From positions 1-64,000 of the forward strand of contig JALDNG010001000.1 of NCBI GenBank assembly GCA_024349245.1: 64,000 nt of DNA. Reading direction: 5' to 3'. Source of the stretch: Neodontobutis hainanensis. Its lineage: Eukaryota; Chordata; Actinopteri; Gobiiformes; Odontobutidae. This document shows, piece after piece, positions 12,487 through 25,159 of this stretch (position 1 is the stretch's first letter; every line of letters begins with the position of its first letter). The notes beneath the pieces were generated by a model. That model did not search any database, was not told the origin of the DNA, and saw nothing but the letters and a program-made list of their open reading frames with translations. The position numbers were made by a program, and so were the translations under genes.

Positions 12487-12794
12487 TGTGACGGATCAAC
12501 TGGCGGCCGGTTATCTGGCGGCGTGCAGATGTTTTTGTGGGCGTTCTTCTCTAGGACCCCACTTTTACAAACCAGGAAATATAGGTATTATTTCGTCTTA
12601 AATTACATCGATGTGATTCTTTTTACAGCGGACATGTCCATAATTGATGTATCTTTTGGTGTCGATTAGAAAGAACGAACGTGACGGCTTTGATTCAAGA
12701 GCGGTTTGTGGATTATAACTCGATGTAAACAGGACAGCGCTGTCACCAGTTGATCCAGACGATCTCCGTTTAACTTGCGTAAAATGAGAAACAG
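12487..12794. mobile_element. Orphan left end of the TGTGACGG transposon
   Basis: The 308 bp are identical to the left end of the element at 14965, preceded by the same CCGG (12483-12486). It has no right end and was generated by the nested tandem duplication, not by transposition. Confidence 0.9.
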
Positions 12795-12920
12795 TAAAAA
12801 GCAAATATAAGGGGTTCAATACATAAATCTAATATGCATGATTAAGAAATTGAATGTCTCTATCTTAACAATGCTTTGATGGCTGTTCTATAATTAAAAG
12901 ACACTTTGAATATCACATAC

Positions 12921-14020
12921 CCATGGAAGTAGTCGCTGAAGTTATGGATGGTCCAGGAACCACTGCTTGTTCCTTTTCACTGGGATAAACTGCAAGTGTC
13001 ACTTGACTAAAATAAAAAAATATAAAAAATAATTATACACATATGTAACAAATGCAAGAATGACAACAGGCTCGGTTTATTTAATGTCAAAACACTGTGA
13101 AGAGACAATAGAAACAACACTGATAAAATTATTCTTTCGTATAAAAGGGTCATTCAGTCTAGAAATTGAATCCAACCAATAAAACCTCTTTAAAAATTAG
13201 AAAATAAAAAGATACCTTTCACCACATGTAGATGCGTGCTGCTCTATCCGATCAGATTTAAACATTTTCAGAAAAACAGGACAGGACTGAGCTGTTGGAA
13301 AATAGAAAGATGTTTTAGTAAAACATAATTATGTGAAAGGACATAAATATGAACTAGGTTCCTAAGTTTTAAATTATGGTGTAGTAAGAAGTGTAGGTTG
13401 TCGTAAGGACAGACAAATCATACATTGTTCCTCAACCAGATGAGCTGTGTCTTCCTTAGGCCCGTCACTGTCGACTTCAATGATCAAACAGGAGTAATAT
13501 ATAATACTTTAGAAGCTGCAGAGGTACAGCAACACCACACTTGTGACATGTGGCTTTTGCCATACCGCTGAAGGCTCCATCAGTTAGTTGTAGTGGACTT
13601 CTATCAAGATCTTCTTGGACAGGGACTATGAACAGTTTTTTACCCCCTTGAGCAACAGACTTCAAGAGTCTGCCTGTATAACCAGCATCCAGGTGACACA
13701 AGGGACAGTTTACCGCTTCCCCATCCACCTGTCAAAATTAAAAATTATTTAAAAATTGCAGCCAAACATAGATTGCATAGTATAGTTTTTATAGACATTA
13801 CTGCAATTATATTAAATAAACTAACCTTTGCTTCTTGTTAAAAAAAAAAATCTCTGCTTACCAGCTGCTTTATAAAGTAGCCATCCACCTGTTACTGTTT
13901 GCAGTTTTGGAAATAGAACTTTGAGGGCGTCACATAACTGTAGGTGAAAAGTACAAAAAATTGACATTTCATCTCAAAACAAACTTATTTAATATGCATT
14001 GCACACACAATTAATATAAC

Positions 14021-14069
<49 letters not shown>

Positions 14070-14230
14070 CAGTCCTTGGACCCAACCCAGCCTGCATATG
14101 GGTCACTGTCTGGGTCACTTTCTCAAGCTCACTTGGAGTTTTTCACACTGCTTTGGTAGCAAATAGAAAGACACCTCGAGTGCCTTGATTTTTTGGCTGG
14201 GATAACATTTGTTGCTGGAAAGCGATTCTT
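12921..14230 (-). pseudogene. Duplicated HECT-gene exons 1-5 (unit 1)
   Basis: Second copy of the 5' exons created by the 2.48-kb tandem duplication: about 14070-14230, 13862-13937, about 13380-13728, 13216-13291 and 12921-13006. It differs from the first copy by one-base indels: at the start of exon 3 it reads V-D-G-E-A-V-N-C-P-L-C instead of G-K-R-K-L-S-L-V. It sits upstream of an orphan transposon end and has no downstream HECT exons of its own. If transcribed it could only splice into exons 1-5 again or exon 6 onward. Confidence 0.8.
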
Positions 14231-14964
14231 TCCCGGCCTTTAGTAAAAATGCCTGGAAATGTTCTATGGTGAAAAGCTTTTGATTAAAAATTTAAATACA
14301 AGTTTAAGGTTTTTTTCATTAGGTAGGCAAATTTCGACTGGAGTGTTGCAGTACAGGTGGTTGGGGAAAAACATGCAGTCAGCTTGTTAGGAGATTCCTG
14401 AGACCAGTTTATACTGGTTTTAAGCCAGGTCCGTGTGTAAACATATTTAAAATGTTTTTAGAAGAAATTAGCATCTGTGGTGAGGGATAGAATTCTGAAC
14501 AGACAATGAAAAAAACTATTTACAACATAGCCGTAAGAACTTACATTAAAACCTATAAATTAAGAATTTTACTAACTTGAATTTGCTAACTGTATACTAA
14601 TTTGCTCATTAAATAAACATACAATGTGAGGTACATTCATTAATGTATTCAAACCAGGCTCTGACATTACCTACAAGTAGCAGAGTGGTTGTCATTTGCC
14701 AAAACCATCTTAATTTGTAATAGTTTGTGGATAAGGCCAATTTCTCCAATGAAAATGTATTATGACCATGCCTCCAGTAGCCCCCATTCTGTACTTTAGG
14801 ACATTCTGTTTACAAACTTTTAAATGGTCTATATCAAATTGGTTTAACATATGACACTTTAATGCCTGCAGTTTGATCTGTGAAAAGAAAGCAGTACTAC
14901 ACTAACAGAAAAAGCTGAAAGTTTATGCTAGTAAACTAGCTTTGGTTTTGGCCTCTTCTCCCGG

Positions 14965-17900
14965 TGTGACGGATCAACTGGCGGCCGGTTATCTGGCGGC
15001 GTGCAGATGTTTTTGTGGGCGTTCTTCTCTAGGACCCCACTTTTACAAACCAGGAAATATAGGTATTATTTCGTCTTAAATTACATCGATGTGATTCTTT
15101 TTACAGCGGACATGTCCATAATTGATGTATCTTTTGGTGTCGATTAGAAAGAACGAACGTGACGGCTTTGATTCAAGAGCGGTTTGTGGATTATAACTCG
15201 ATGTAAACAGGACAGCGCTGTCACCAGTTGATCCAGACGATCTCCGTTTAACTTGCGTAAAATGAGAAACAGCCTTTAAATCAAGAAATACTACAGACGG
15301 AATACTGGCGTGGACATGGTGCTTGTGCTGTGCAACTTCTTTTAAAACTTGTAACTGAGTTACCTGCAATCATCGCAATATAATCTGGTTCAGTACAATG
15401 AGAATAAAGTTGAGGCTACTCTTACTGTTATAATGTGAGCTCTTGTCTCTGGTCAGCGCTGGAGTCATACTGGCAACTAAAGCTGTCTTTAAAAAGTTGT
15501 TTATCCCATGTCTTTATGACTGACTATGCTTTATGTTGTATGTTTGTCTTTGTCTCATGAACTGGTGAGCTGAAGAAAAATTTCCACTTTGGTAAACAAG
15601 AAAGTAAAGTTCTAATCTATTTTGTTCATTAGACACACTATAATTAAACACAAACTAATATAAATAAATGCACTTAGTGAATAAATATACAGCATATAAT
15701 TGTAGCTTCTGTCTCCCTCTGAAATAATAAAACATAGGTTTCTTCTTTACAGGTTTGAAACCTTTGAATGTTTGCTTCTGTTATGTTTCTCCTTTTGACC
15801 TTTGACATTAGAGCCTTTGTATTGTTCACTTGTGAGGTCTGTGTTGGATTAAAGAACTTCCACAGGTCTTAGACATCATGAGTTTACATTTGTTCTTTAC
15901 CATCAAACTTAAGAAAAATGCATTTATCCATTAGTTTATTTCAAAGGAAACTCCACGACATTAAACTGGTTCTGACTCTTCACAGAACATTTATCTTTAA
16001 TAGAGACTCTTCAAAGGCTGAAGACAGAAATGACCATAAAACCAATATTTATGAAAATATCAATATGAAGCATATAAAAACATTTCAAAAGGTTTATTGA
16101 AGAGAAATGACAACAGAAAACCTCTGTGGTACATGCATTTATTTGGTTTAACAGTGCAGACAGAACATTGTCAGGACAGTAGATATTTAAAAAGCCAGAA
16201 AAAGTCCTGCTGTAGCAGCAAGTGACTCACACTTTAAACCACTTTTGGTCTTGTAGAAGAGAGCAGTCATTTGACAGATATGATACTTTGCCGAGACAAA
16301 ACACAGTGACAAACTAAAGAAAGACGGTTTCTATTTACGTAGAAAATGCGCTCAGAATGACGCTTGTTTTAAACATGTTTACTCCGCAAACCATTAAAAA
16401 GCCTAACGAGCAAGAACATGTAAACATTTCTACTTGAAATGCTCTGTTTTTACTGTTAACCATCACCAAGCTCACACCAAAGTCTAAAACAAGTTGTTGA
16501 AATGTCACAGGTTAACTTGGGACTTAGCCACAAGACAACCTGACCTCAGTGCTCTGCTCTGTCCAACGACCGAGCAGCCAGATTGATAAACCTTTACCTT
16601 TGTGCCAAAAAGTAGATTGTTCGATTACAAATCAGATTAACAGCAAACTTTAGCGTCAGTTTCTCATAATCAACCATGTTACAGACTACAGTTGTTTTGA
16701 ACAGGCGACACAGCCACCTTTCCCCAGTTCACCTGAGCCAGTTGAATTCACACAAAAATATTAAACTACACAGTTGTCTAAAGCCTTGTTTGCTGTGAGT
16801 ATTTTTTCTTTTCTTTTTACTAAACATAGTTTTGTCACTGTTGTTCATAAACACACATAAAGAAGTGAGAAATGAAGGAGAAGCCAATTTCATTCAGTTT
16901 TGTATAATTTAATCTTTCCCTGTGATCCAAAACCCTCTCTGTTTGCCCCAGGAGTGAAGGGGGTGAGTGGAAGCACAATGTAAGTGCTTTGGGGGTCCGA
17001 GAAGGGTGCAAAAAAGCACAATATAAATGCACACCATTTACCTCATTTTCCTTTTCAGATGTACTTAATATTTCATACATTTAGAAATGTATTTTAGATA
17101 ATACATTTTTATGCATTGTCTATTGTTTTGCAAATAAATGCTAAGAGCGCTTTACTGATGTGTCACATGACTTTAACCCAGCTTTTATTCTAAACATTCT
17201 ACAGAACAGTTTTTATGAGTCATGGCTTAAGACTTAATAGTGTTTAATTGTGCTTTTTTTGACAGCAGCTAAAAGAAGATCATTGTTAAATAACATGTAG
17301 ATTTAAAAATTACATTGGGTTTGACATTTTACTTTTTATTTTACTTCAGACAAGAAATCACCAAAATATGTAAAAATAAATAAAGTACAAAAACACATGA
17401 ACAAATCTGAAATTATGAATGAATGCTATTAAGATACAGTATTGGTTTACATGTTGCAATTGTGTCTACATTTGATTTATGCCCTGTGTGAATGTTAAGC
17501 ACTGTCATATTTGTCAAAGGTAGTTCAGAGAGAGAGGTTCTTGTGACTGGAAGGTAGTTGAAGGAAACCTTAGACTGTTCATATATCTGGAAAGGTTTAA
17601 TTCATTATAATATCACAGTGTGTTCTTCAATGTGTTGTTCAAATGCAGCACCATGATACTTTTACAAACAGTTTGTGGGAGATGCAAGTAACGCTGAAGG
17701 TCTCTAGAAAGTTCAGCTTTACTCTCCAAGTAGAGAGTAGACTGGACATGATCTGAAATGAAGTTAAACATACCTTTATTAGGTTTAGGATAATACAACA
17801 GTCGTTGGAGTCACAGTGAAACTGTTGACTGAATAAAAGACTTGTTAGTTACAGGATATATTGTACATTAAATTTAATTACACAGTCTAGTCTAAACTAC

Positions 17901-18458
17901 TCACAAAAGTATTGTTTTTCATCACCCTGTAACGTTCAGCTATTTCAGTTCAGAGGAAAACAAACGTAATGTTGTAACTGTTAAGGCTGTGGCTAAGCTA
18001 TTCTGCGACAAACAGCAAAACTAAAGACGAAATCGCGTGTTTAATGGCAATTATTACTTACATACATTACACCACATGCAACCGTTCAGATAAGGTAATT
18101 TTAGTAAAACTTCACAATTGCAAAGTTAAGTCAAAAGCAGCTGTCGATGCATCACAAGTTAACCTGAAAGTTCACCTGAGAGTTCACCTAACGCTATCTG
18201 CTACAGACGACTCTGTCTAATCTCAAACTTACTTTACTGGAGTCTACGCTTTCCACGAATACTTTACCTTTGATCAGTTATATTGTCGGTAAAATCCACG
18301 TCCTTGGGACATTATTTTCACCATTATCACGAACATTACTCATGGGACTTAGCGAGTATGTTTTGAACAGGCATCTCTCTAGCCACCTACACTGTGTTTT
18401 GTTGTTGTTGCAGCTGCACAGTGCCGCCAGATAACCTGACTCCAGTTGATCCGTCACA
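14965..18458. mobile_element. 3.5-kb terminal-inverted-repeat DNA transposon, TGTGACGG...CCGTCACA
   Basis: The ends are inverted repeats of about 36 bp with three mismatches (TGTGACGGATCAACTGG at the left, reverse complement at the right). CCGG flanks both sides (14961-14964, 18459-18462), and unit 2 shows the uninterrupted site with a single CCGG at 31703-31706, which fixes the borders. No transposase is readable inside; the short open frames look incidental, so the element seems non-autonomous. A 4-bp CCGG duplication with TGT...ACA ends is what I recall for Ginger-type transposons; this classification is tentative. Confidence 0.88.
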
Positions 18459-18568
18459 CCGGCTGTATTGAGGGACCAGCACATTAGCCCAAACCGCACG
18501 ATCCTATCCCAGTGGAAATGCGCTAAAAAATTAAACACACCGCAGGCATATGCCATATTAGTTCTTAC

Positions 18569-18650
18569 CTTGTCATTTCCATTTGAAGCGATGGTCCAGT
18601 AGAATGGTCCCTCCTATCCAGCGATAAAACATTTAGTATGGTCAGACTTC
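18569..18650 (-). other. Possible first exon of the HECT gene (unit 1)
   Basis: On the minus strand ATGGAAATGACAAG precedes a consensus donor GTAAGAAC at 18568, giving a short M-E-M-T-R start. The same exon is at 31812-31890 in unit 2. If it belongs to the HECT gene, the 3.5-kb transposon of unit 1 lies in intron 1. No transcript evidence is available. Confidence 0.35.
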
Positions 18651-19736
18651 AAAATAATGCGTAAAGCACAAGTGTGTACTACACCTTGCCTTAGCTTCAA
18701 CGCTCGCTGTACTTGGCTGTCTTTCAGTCAATAAATCCAGCAAACGCCTGGCTGACTGGACAATTTCAACTTGGTTATTCTGAAATAACACAAATGTTTA
18801 TCGCTACTATATGTGACAGACCTTCAGTAGAAATACAACAGAACAGGAGTAAAACAGTATCTAACTTAGCACCCTTGGCGCATCAGTTGCAGGTCCCGCC
18901 ATGTTTGTTGTAGGTTATTACCATGGTCATCCTCCATAGCTGCTATTGTCCCTAGTGATTACTTAACTACTAGTCTATTTAGTGTGCTTGAGCTTTATAA
19001 CATTTATTAGAAGTAACATGTGTTTTTAAAAACGTCAGATATTGCATGCTAGCCTATATAAACTTTGATATCGAAAGATGAACTTACTGCAGTGTTGCTG
19101 CTGGCCGCCATTGTTCAACTGGCTTGCGCTGTATTGCTGTGTTTACCAACGTGACCAGGTCATCGCTGCGTGATTGGCTGAGGATAGATCGACTCACACA
19201 ATATCGATTGCAATTCCTCGGTACTCGGATGTTCCATGAACTTCTTTTACTGCGTATTTTACACTGTGAATTTCGACGGTTGAAGTTGAGTGGTCGAAAA
19301 CATATCTATTTAATATTTATACGGCGATTTTTTTATTTTGGATTTTGAAACTTTGGATAATATCTATTGAAATTTCTAACTTTGAAATTCAGTCACTAAA
19401 ATTCAAAGACAAAAATATTCAAACATATGTTTTCAGTGATAAAAAAAATCAGAGTTAGAAATTCACAGGTATTTAAAATTCAAAGTCTGATGACACAAAT
19501 AATCTTCCATATGTGTGCGTCTGCTTTGCTTCTCCTTGCAAGGATTAAAACCTGGCCATTGCTTATTAAATTATAATCTGTCTCCGTGTCTCTCTGGATA
19601 AATATAAGGACATAGAAAATTCTTATAACACATCTCCTTTGTCTTTTTAACATTAAAAACAGGAAGTGGTCACACCAGTTCTTTAAATGGTGGATCTCAT
19701 GCATGTACCACAGAGGACCAGTCCTCTTTATACAGT

Positions 19737-20310
19737 AGGCTTAAGATCACTGTATCGTCAGAGAACTTAATGATGGGATTGTTGCACAGACGGCTCCTGC
19801 ATTCATTTGTGTAGAGTGAAAAAAGGAAAGGAGAACTCACACATTCCTGTGGGACACCTGTGTTAGAGTATTTGACCGTAGAGAGAACACCATTTACTTT
19901 TACTTGCTGTTGTTAAGAAAAAATAAAACCATTGAATAATAAAATGATTAACATGCAAATCAGTCAATTTCTGGACCAGTAGCTGTGGTTGTACTGCGAA
20001 TAAAAGTCAACACATAAGTGTTTTATACGTGTTTGTAAACGAGCAAGTTGCAGGGGATCTTTAGCATGTTCACAATGATCTTTTCAAAACATTTCATTAC
20101 AACAGATGTCAAAGCTACTGGCCTTAAGTTGTGAACAGCAGGACAAAATACTTAGGGTACAGGGATGATTACAGATTTCTTCCACAGAGCGGGACAGTGA
20201 AGCGCGATAATGATTGTTGATAAAATTGAGCACCAAGCAGCAGTCAGTTTGGAAGCAGAAGTCCTCAGTAAGATGGCAGGATCTAGGAGCCATCTGGTCT
20301 GGCAGATTTT
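19737..20310 (-). mobile_element. L2/CR1-like LINE reverse transcriptase fragment (unit 2)
   Basis: Unit 2 copy of the fragment at 850-1420, with the same broken RT blocks including F-S-D-D-T. Its presence in both units shows the insertion predates the tandem duplication. Confidence 0.75.
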
Positions 20311-20756
20311 TATTACAGACATAAACTATGTAAAACTATGTATGTAACCTACAGTATGTAGGGTTAATAGTTGGACAACAAAAGCAACTCCACTGGGGAG
20401 GGTCCAAGTTCTCAAAGTCATTGAGCTCATAGCTCTCAGTGTCATTAGAAGTAGAGAGCTGGATCCTGCTGGGATTCTTATTAGCAATGCACTGGATCTA
20501 TTGACAATTATAACACAGAATATATTGCTTTCATTAGCAACGTTTACCAGGTTTATTACTAGTTTAGAGTCTACTTCAACTTTCTGGGTTAAAGCTGGGT
20601 TATTATTATTATAAAATCAACCTAAACTATCTAACTCTGTGGAGTCAGGTGTTTTACTGTAAACCAGAGGAAAGTCCCAGACAGTCGGTGGGTCATGTTT
20701 GCTGAAATGAGCTCCTCCTTATCCTAACCAGACTGCTTACACTGCTGATGTTTCAG

Positions 20757-21340
20757 AATGAGTTTTGACCAACCAGAGAAGAGCTTTGACCCTTTAGATC
20801 GGACCCTGACATTAGTCAATGGAAAGGATGACACTTGGATCACTTTTGTAAATAGCATTGTTTTGGCGGCGTGGACATGAACAGAAATGTTATAAAGATG
20901 TTTATCAGCTTGTCAGCTCCTGAGGACGGTGACGGCTTCTTAAAAGCACAACTCTCCTGTGGTCACACAGTTTCTCCTGAACCTCTGACAGAAACATGGC
21001 GCCACCAACTGGAGGAGGTATGAGCTTATGTCTATAAACAGAATTAGTTTTGCATTCAGACCCCTGACTCATTGTGTCGCTTCACAAAAAGGACCTAATA
21101 TGACACGTACTGGTAACACATGTGTAACTTTAAAAGTACTCACATTTTTAGACATATCTGTGAAGACGGTGCAGCCAACACTGAAAAAAAGGCTTCTTTT
21201 GTTTTTAAGGGCAAATACAGATTCAGATGCACTGCTCTGCTCAAGTTGAGTTCTGCTTTGTTTGTCCTAAGCTCACTCCGGAGTGGCCCCCAGACAGACC
21301 TCCATACCAGTGTGGCACAGGAACTAGACACCCCTTCTGC
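20757..21340 (+). pseudogene. RING-like E3 ligase gene fragment (unit 2)
   Basis: Unit 2 counterpart: first exon 20757-21017 with ATG at 20758, second exon from 21210. Two extra bases relative to unit 1 (GATGACACTTGG) extend the open frame through W-I-T-F-V-N-S-I-V-L-A-A, which looks like the ancestral reading, but a further shift near 20865 still separates it from the Cys/His box. The second acceptor reads TTTTTAAG rather than TTTTCAAG, leaving a weaker AAG acceptor. Confidence 0.55.
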
Positions 21341-23298
21341 TCTGTAACTGTTATAAATGCAAGAATTAACAAGTAAATAGCACCAATACCACCAGTTATT
21401 TTTGTTCTCATCTTTTATGCTCTACCAATGCTATACTTTACTTAAAATGGCACTTTGTTCTTTACTTTCTTCCCCTCCTCTTTTACCAAACCCCTCACCA
21501 TTATGGCTACAGCTTGTCTCCACTAATGCACTCAGTAATATTATCAGAATGCATGTATTATCTCAGAGAAGCATATAAATGATGAAAGTTTATTCTGTAA
21601 AATGTAACTCAGTGTATTCATATTTCATGTTTCATTTCTGAGCAATCATATGAATGAACTAAATAACAATTACAATGTCTCTGGCAATAAAGGAAGGACA
21701 TAGCCACAATATCGCTCAGACCGCTGTGTAGACCTGTCACAATCGCGAAGCAAGTTCCTAGTTTGTGAATCTCGTTCACTGACAAAGGCAATAAACGTTT
21801 TTCTGATTCTGATTCTGATCAGGTTTTATTATTGTGTCATGCTTGAAACACAAGCCCGGCCCAAATGTGCTTACAAGACACTCCCAATTAAACCAAAGAC
21901 CAGATACCAACACTAAATGGAGTGAGTAAAGCAAACCAAAAAAAGTGTATCACAAAAGTAAAAAGCCAACCTGGTCACAACATAAATTCAAATAAAAATT
22001 ATTCTAAGACAAGGTAATCAAACATAAAATAGACTATACAAATGTCAAATTAAACTATGCTGAAACAAAATAAACTAAAAGACTATACATAAGTTGATTA
22101 AAGCTACGCTAAAACAAAATAAACTATGCACAGTACAAATGTGAATAAATAGTGTATAGTGCAGGTTGTGTAACAGGTATTGCACGTTACAAATATTGCA
22201 CGGTGAGATTCCACATGATTGTGGAAATACTGCTTGGTGAAAAGAGTTTCTGTGTTAGCAGTGTTCATTGTAGAGTCTGACAGCAGCAGGAAGGAAAGCC
22301 CTGCAGAATCTCTCCTTCACACACCGAGGGTGGAGCAGTCTGTCACTGAAGCTGCTCTCCAGAGCTGACAGGGCGTCCTGCAGGCGGTGGGACTTATGGT
22401 CCAGCATAGATCACCCACTTACCGCACTGAGTCCAGAGGACAGCCCAGGACAGAGCTGGACTTCCTGATGACCTTGTCCAGCTTCTTCTCTCTCCTCTCT
22501 GTGATGCTGAGAGGGAGAGAGAAGACAGTAAAACTATTAAACACATGCACATATTTGTTAAACAGATGTACATTAAAACTGAATAATGTGGTGTCTACCT
22601 TTTGTGTGCTCAGGAATCCTCTCCAAGAAGCCTGAAAAGAAAAAAAACATGCTTTAGTCTCAGGAGAATAGATCTGGAGATTTGAACAAAACAATCCAAT
22701 ATACATATCTTTTCTTTGTTTTCTTCTTTCTTATCCTCTTTCCTTTGCTTTTCATCTCTTTTAGGCCTCTTCCTGCGAGAAATCAGTTTATTTAACTTGA
22801 ATTAGACTCTTTACTCTTGTCTGTCCATGAAAGTCAGATTACTTTTACTTCTGTTACTTTTTCATCTTACATTGTACTTTCTTCCCTCTCCTTTACTTTT
22901 GCCCTTTGTTTACGCTCCTCTTTTTGCACAAGCTCCTCGTCTATAGTTTACTGCTGGGTCTCTTTAGACTGTCACCTTTTGGAGAAGCAGAAGAAAAACA
23001 GCAAGTGAAAGTGTAAAACATGTTAATCAACCCCAGGTACTGAATACTCACCTTTTATAGTTTCATTTGTTTAAGGAGAACATATCATTTGTATTTTTCA
23101 CACAACACAGCAAAAACATGGAACAAGTCCAACTGGAAGAGCTAATGAACCTATTTAAACATGTCACACCACACTAAACCCTCTGACACACAACACACTA
23201 TATACAATATTTACAAATGTTATACTTATCCTGAAATGACCCTGAGTCCTGCCCCTAAGTCCCAGCACGATTTCACTCAGAAGAAACACTGAAAGCGG

Positions 23299-24074
23299 TC
23301 AGTTCTTAAAAAGAGTAAAAGTGCTTCTCCTTTTGAATTGGCCTTTGTGGTTTATCTGACCTTTTCCAGTGTTTCCACTCGAGCGCCCGGTCCTCATGTA
23401 ATCTTCCATCTCCTTCACCCAGTCCGGCTTGGGCCCAGGAAACAAGGGGACCGGCTCCTGGGGTCTGGGACGTGTGGCAGGGGAGGGAGGTGCCCTGGAG
23501 GGAGCAGAGGAGACAAGAGGGTTAGTGCAGGGAGCACAGGGAGGAGGCACCAGGGGCTCATGAGGAGCAGCTGGGGCCTTCCGAGCCTCAGAAGGAGAAA
23601 CAGAAACATCCAGAGCAAAGGAGTCTGGGAGCAGAGAGAAGCTCAGCTGAGGGACCTGAGCAGGAGGAGGAGAGATAGCAAGAGAGCGAGCGCGAGAGAA
23701 GGAGCCAGAGCTAAGCTTACGGACCTTAGCAGGACGAGAGAGAGCAAGGGAGTGAGAGGGAGGAGAGGAGGAGCAGGAGGATGAGGAGGAAGAACTAAGG
23801 TATCTAGCACGAGACTTAAAGACGCCAGAGGAGCTAGAGGAGCGAGTGGAGCGAGAGTTAGAGTCAGAAAAAGAGCAAGAGCTTGAAAAGAGTGTCTCCT
23901 GAGGAGAGACAGACACAAAGGCAGAGTTCAAGGGGCCTGTGGAGGAGGCAGGTGCAGAGGGAACAGGGGGTGTGTGGGGTGTAGTGAGTGTGGGCAGCCT
24001 GTGCAGGAGGAGCACGTCGGGACACCCGGGCCTCGTCGTCCAGGAGAAGCGCTGGGCCATCAGTGAACAGAGAT
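23299..24074 (-). CDS. Ser/Pro-rich protein, terminal exon (unit 2)
   Basis: This exon is open for its full 776 bp, from the acceptor at 24074 to the stop at 23299, giving about 258 residues. Order: a Thr/Pro-rich start (T-L-T-T-P-H-T-P-P), a Ser-rich middle (SSSSSSSCSSSPPSHS), an Arg/Ser segment, a Pro-rich block and a conserved-looking C-terminus with P-D-W-V-K-E-M-E-D-Y-M followed by a basic tail. A different frame at the exon's start (ALLLDDEARVSRR) also looks protein-like, so one upstream indel may exist. Upstream exons are not identified with confidence; a possible 5' region is the promoter-like block near 25.2-25.5 kb. I do not recognise the family. Confidence 0.55.
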
Positions 24075-25159
24075 CTGTGGAGAGAAATACATCTGTTAAA
24101 ATCCTCACATCATGTGATGCCATTGTGTGATTCATCAAAATAAAGCAAAGCCATGAGGCTCTGAGGTCTTTTTTAAATCCATGTCTGAACATGGAACTGT
24201 TACTGATTCAAGTCCACCATGTACTTTCTGTCTAGTGCCATTTTCTATAGTTTCATGGACACTAGCACAATGTACCAATACAGAGAGTACTTTTAAAGCA
24301 GCACTGTTTAATCTTAAACCATCTTTTACTCATAAAGCCTCAGAGTGATTTTGACCAATCTCAGATCAAACCAGGAGAATATGTCCACGTTCAAAGACAT
24401 TATTATTCACTAAACTACTAAAATTATAGCACTTTAATGTGCAGAAAGGTTACAGTGTTGTTATAAAGTTGTTAAGAGTTATTTATGAATAATCATTTGT
24501 CCTCATTACAATCTGGATAGATTTACTTTATGAATAGATCTTATTTTTTCATAATAGCTACAAAACTAACACAAAAACATAACTGTACATTTTCATTAAC
24601 AAATATGTTCAACAAACTCTGCTTCTACATGTACCTGGTTTACACAGGATTCTCCTAAATTACTTTTTGAAACCTATTGTATTATATTTGGAAATGAATC
24701 AACATAAAACAAATTTATTTTCTATAATTAGGTACTGGGTTAAATACAAAATGTATAATATAGAAATTAATCAAAATACGTTGCAGACAGCTCTCAATTT
24801 AAATGTTAGCCTCCTGTGCGTTTTGTTGCTTTCATTAATATGTCTGTGTAAATGGACTTTTACATTATTTCTGATAGGCTCTAAGAACAAACAAAGTCAC
24901 AACAAAAATACACATATTCTGAGTTAAAATTTACCGTGAAACATCATTTAAACATCGACAAAAGACCATTTTGCTCAAATATATTGGTTCATATAGTTGC
25001 TGTGCAGATTTAATGGGAAAGCCCATAGGAAATAACATGAACATGGAAATCTTAAAATCTCACCTTTTCTCTCAAAAGGTCTCGTAGTCCTGGTCAGTAG
25101 GTGGTCAGTAGAAGTCTTAGTAGGAAATGTCCGCAGTTAAAGTCTCCTTTTGAAGAAAT

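Larger units (their letters stand above)
10316..15272. repeat. Nested 2.48-kb tandem duplication inside unit 1
   Basis: Segment 10316-12794 repeats as 12795-15272. The junction at 12787-12794 joins transposon sequence to the HECT intron through an 8-bp AGAAACAG shared by both parents (10308-10315 and 15265-15272). The duplicate therefore carries HECT exons 1-5 plus the first 308 bp of the transposon. It is absent from unit 2. Confidence 0.93.
1..18890. repeat. Tandem segmental duplication, unit 1 (18.9 kb)
   Basis: The first bases of the window recur at 18891 and again at 32134, and the sequence following each is near-identical, so the window opens inside a head-to-tail tandem duplication. 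Unit 1 differs from unit 2 by three large changes: a 3.5-kb transposon (14965-18458), a 2.48-kb internal tandem duplication (10316-15272) and loss of about 385 bp near 6290. The rest differs mainly by single-base indels. The array may extend upstream of the window. Confidence 0.95.
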
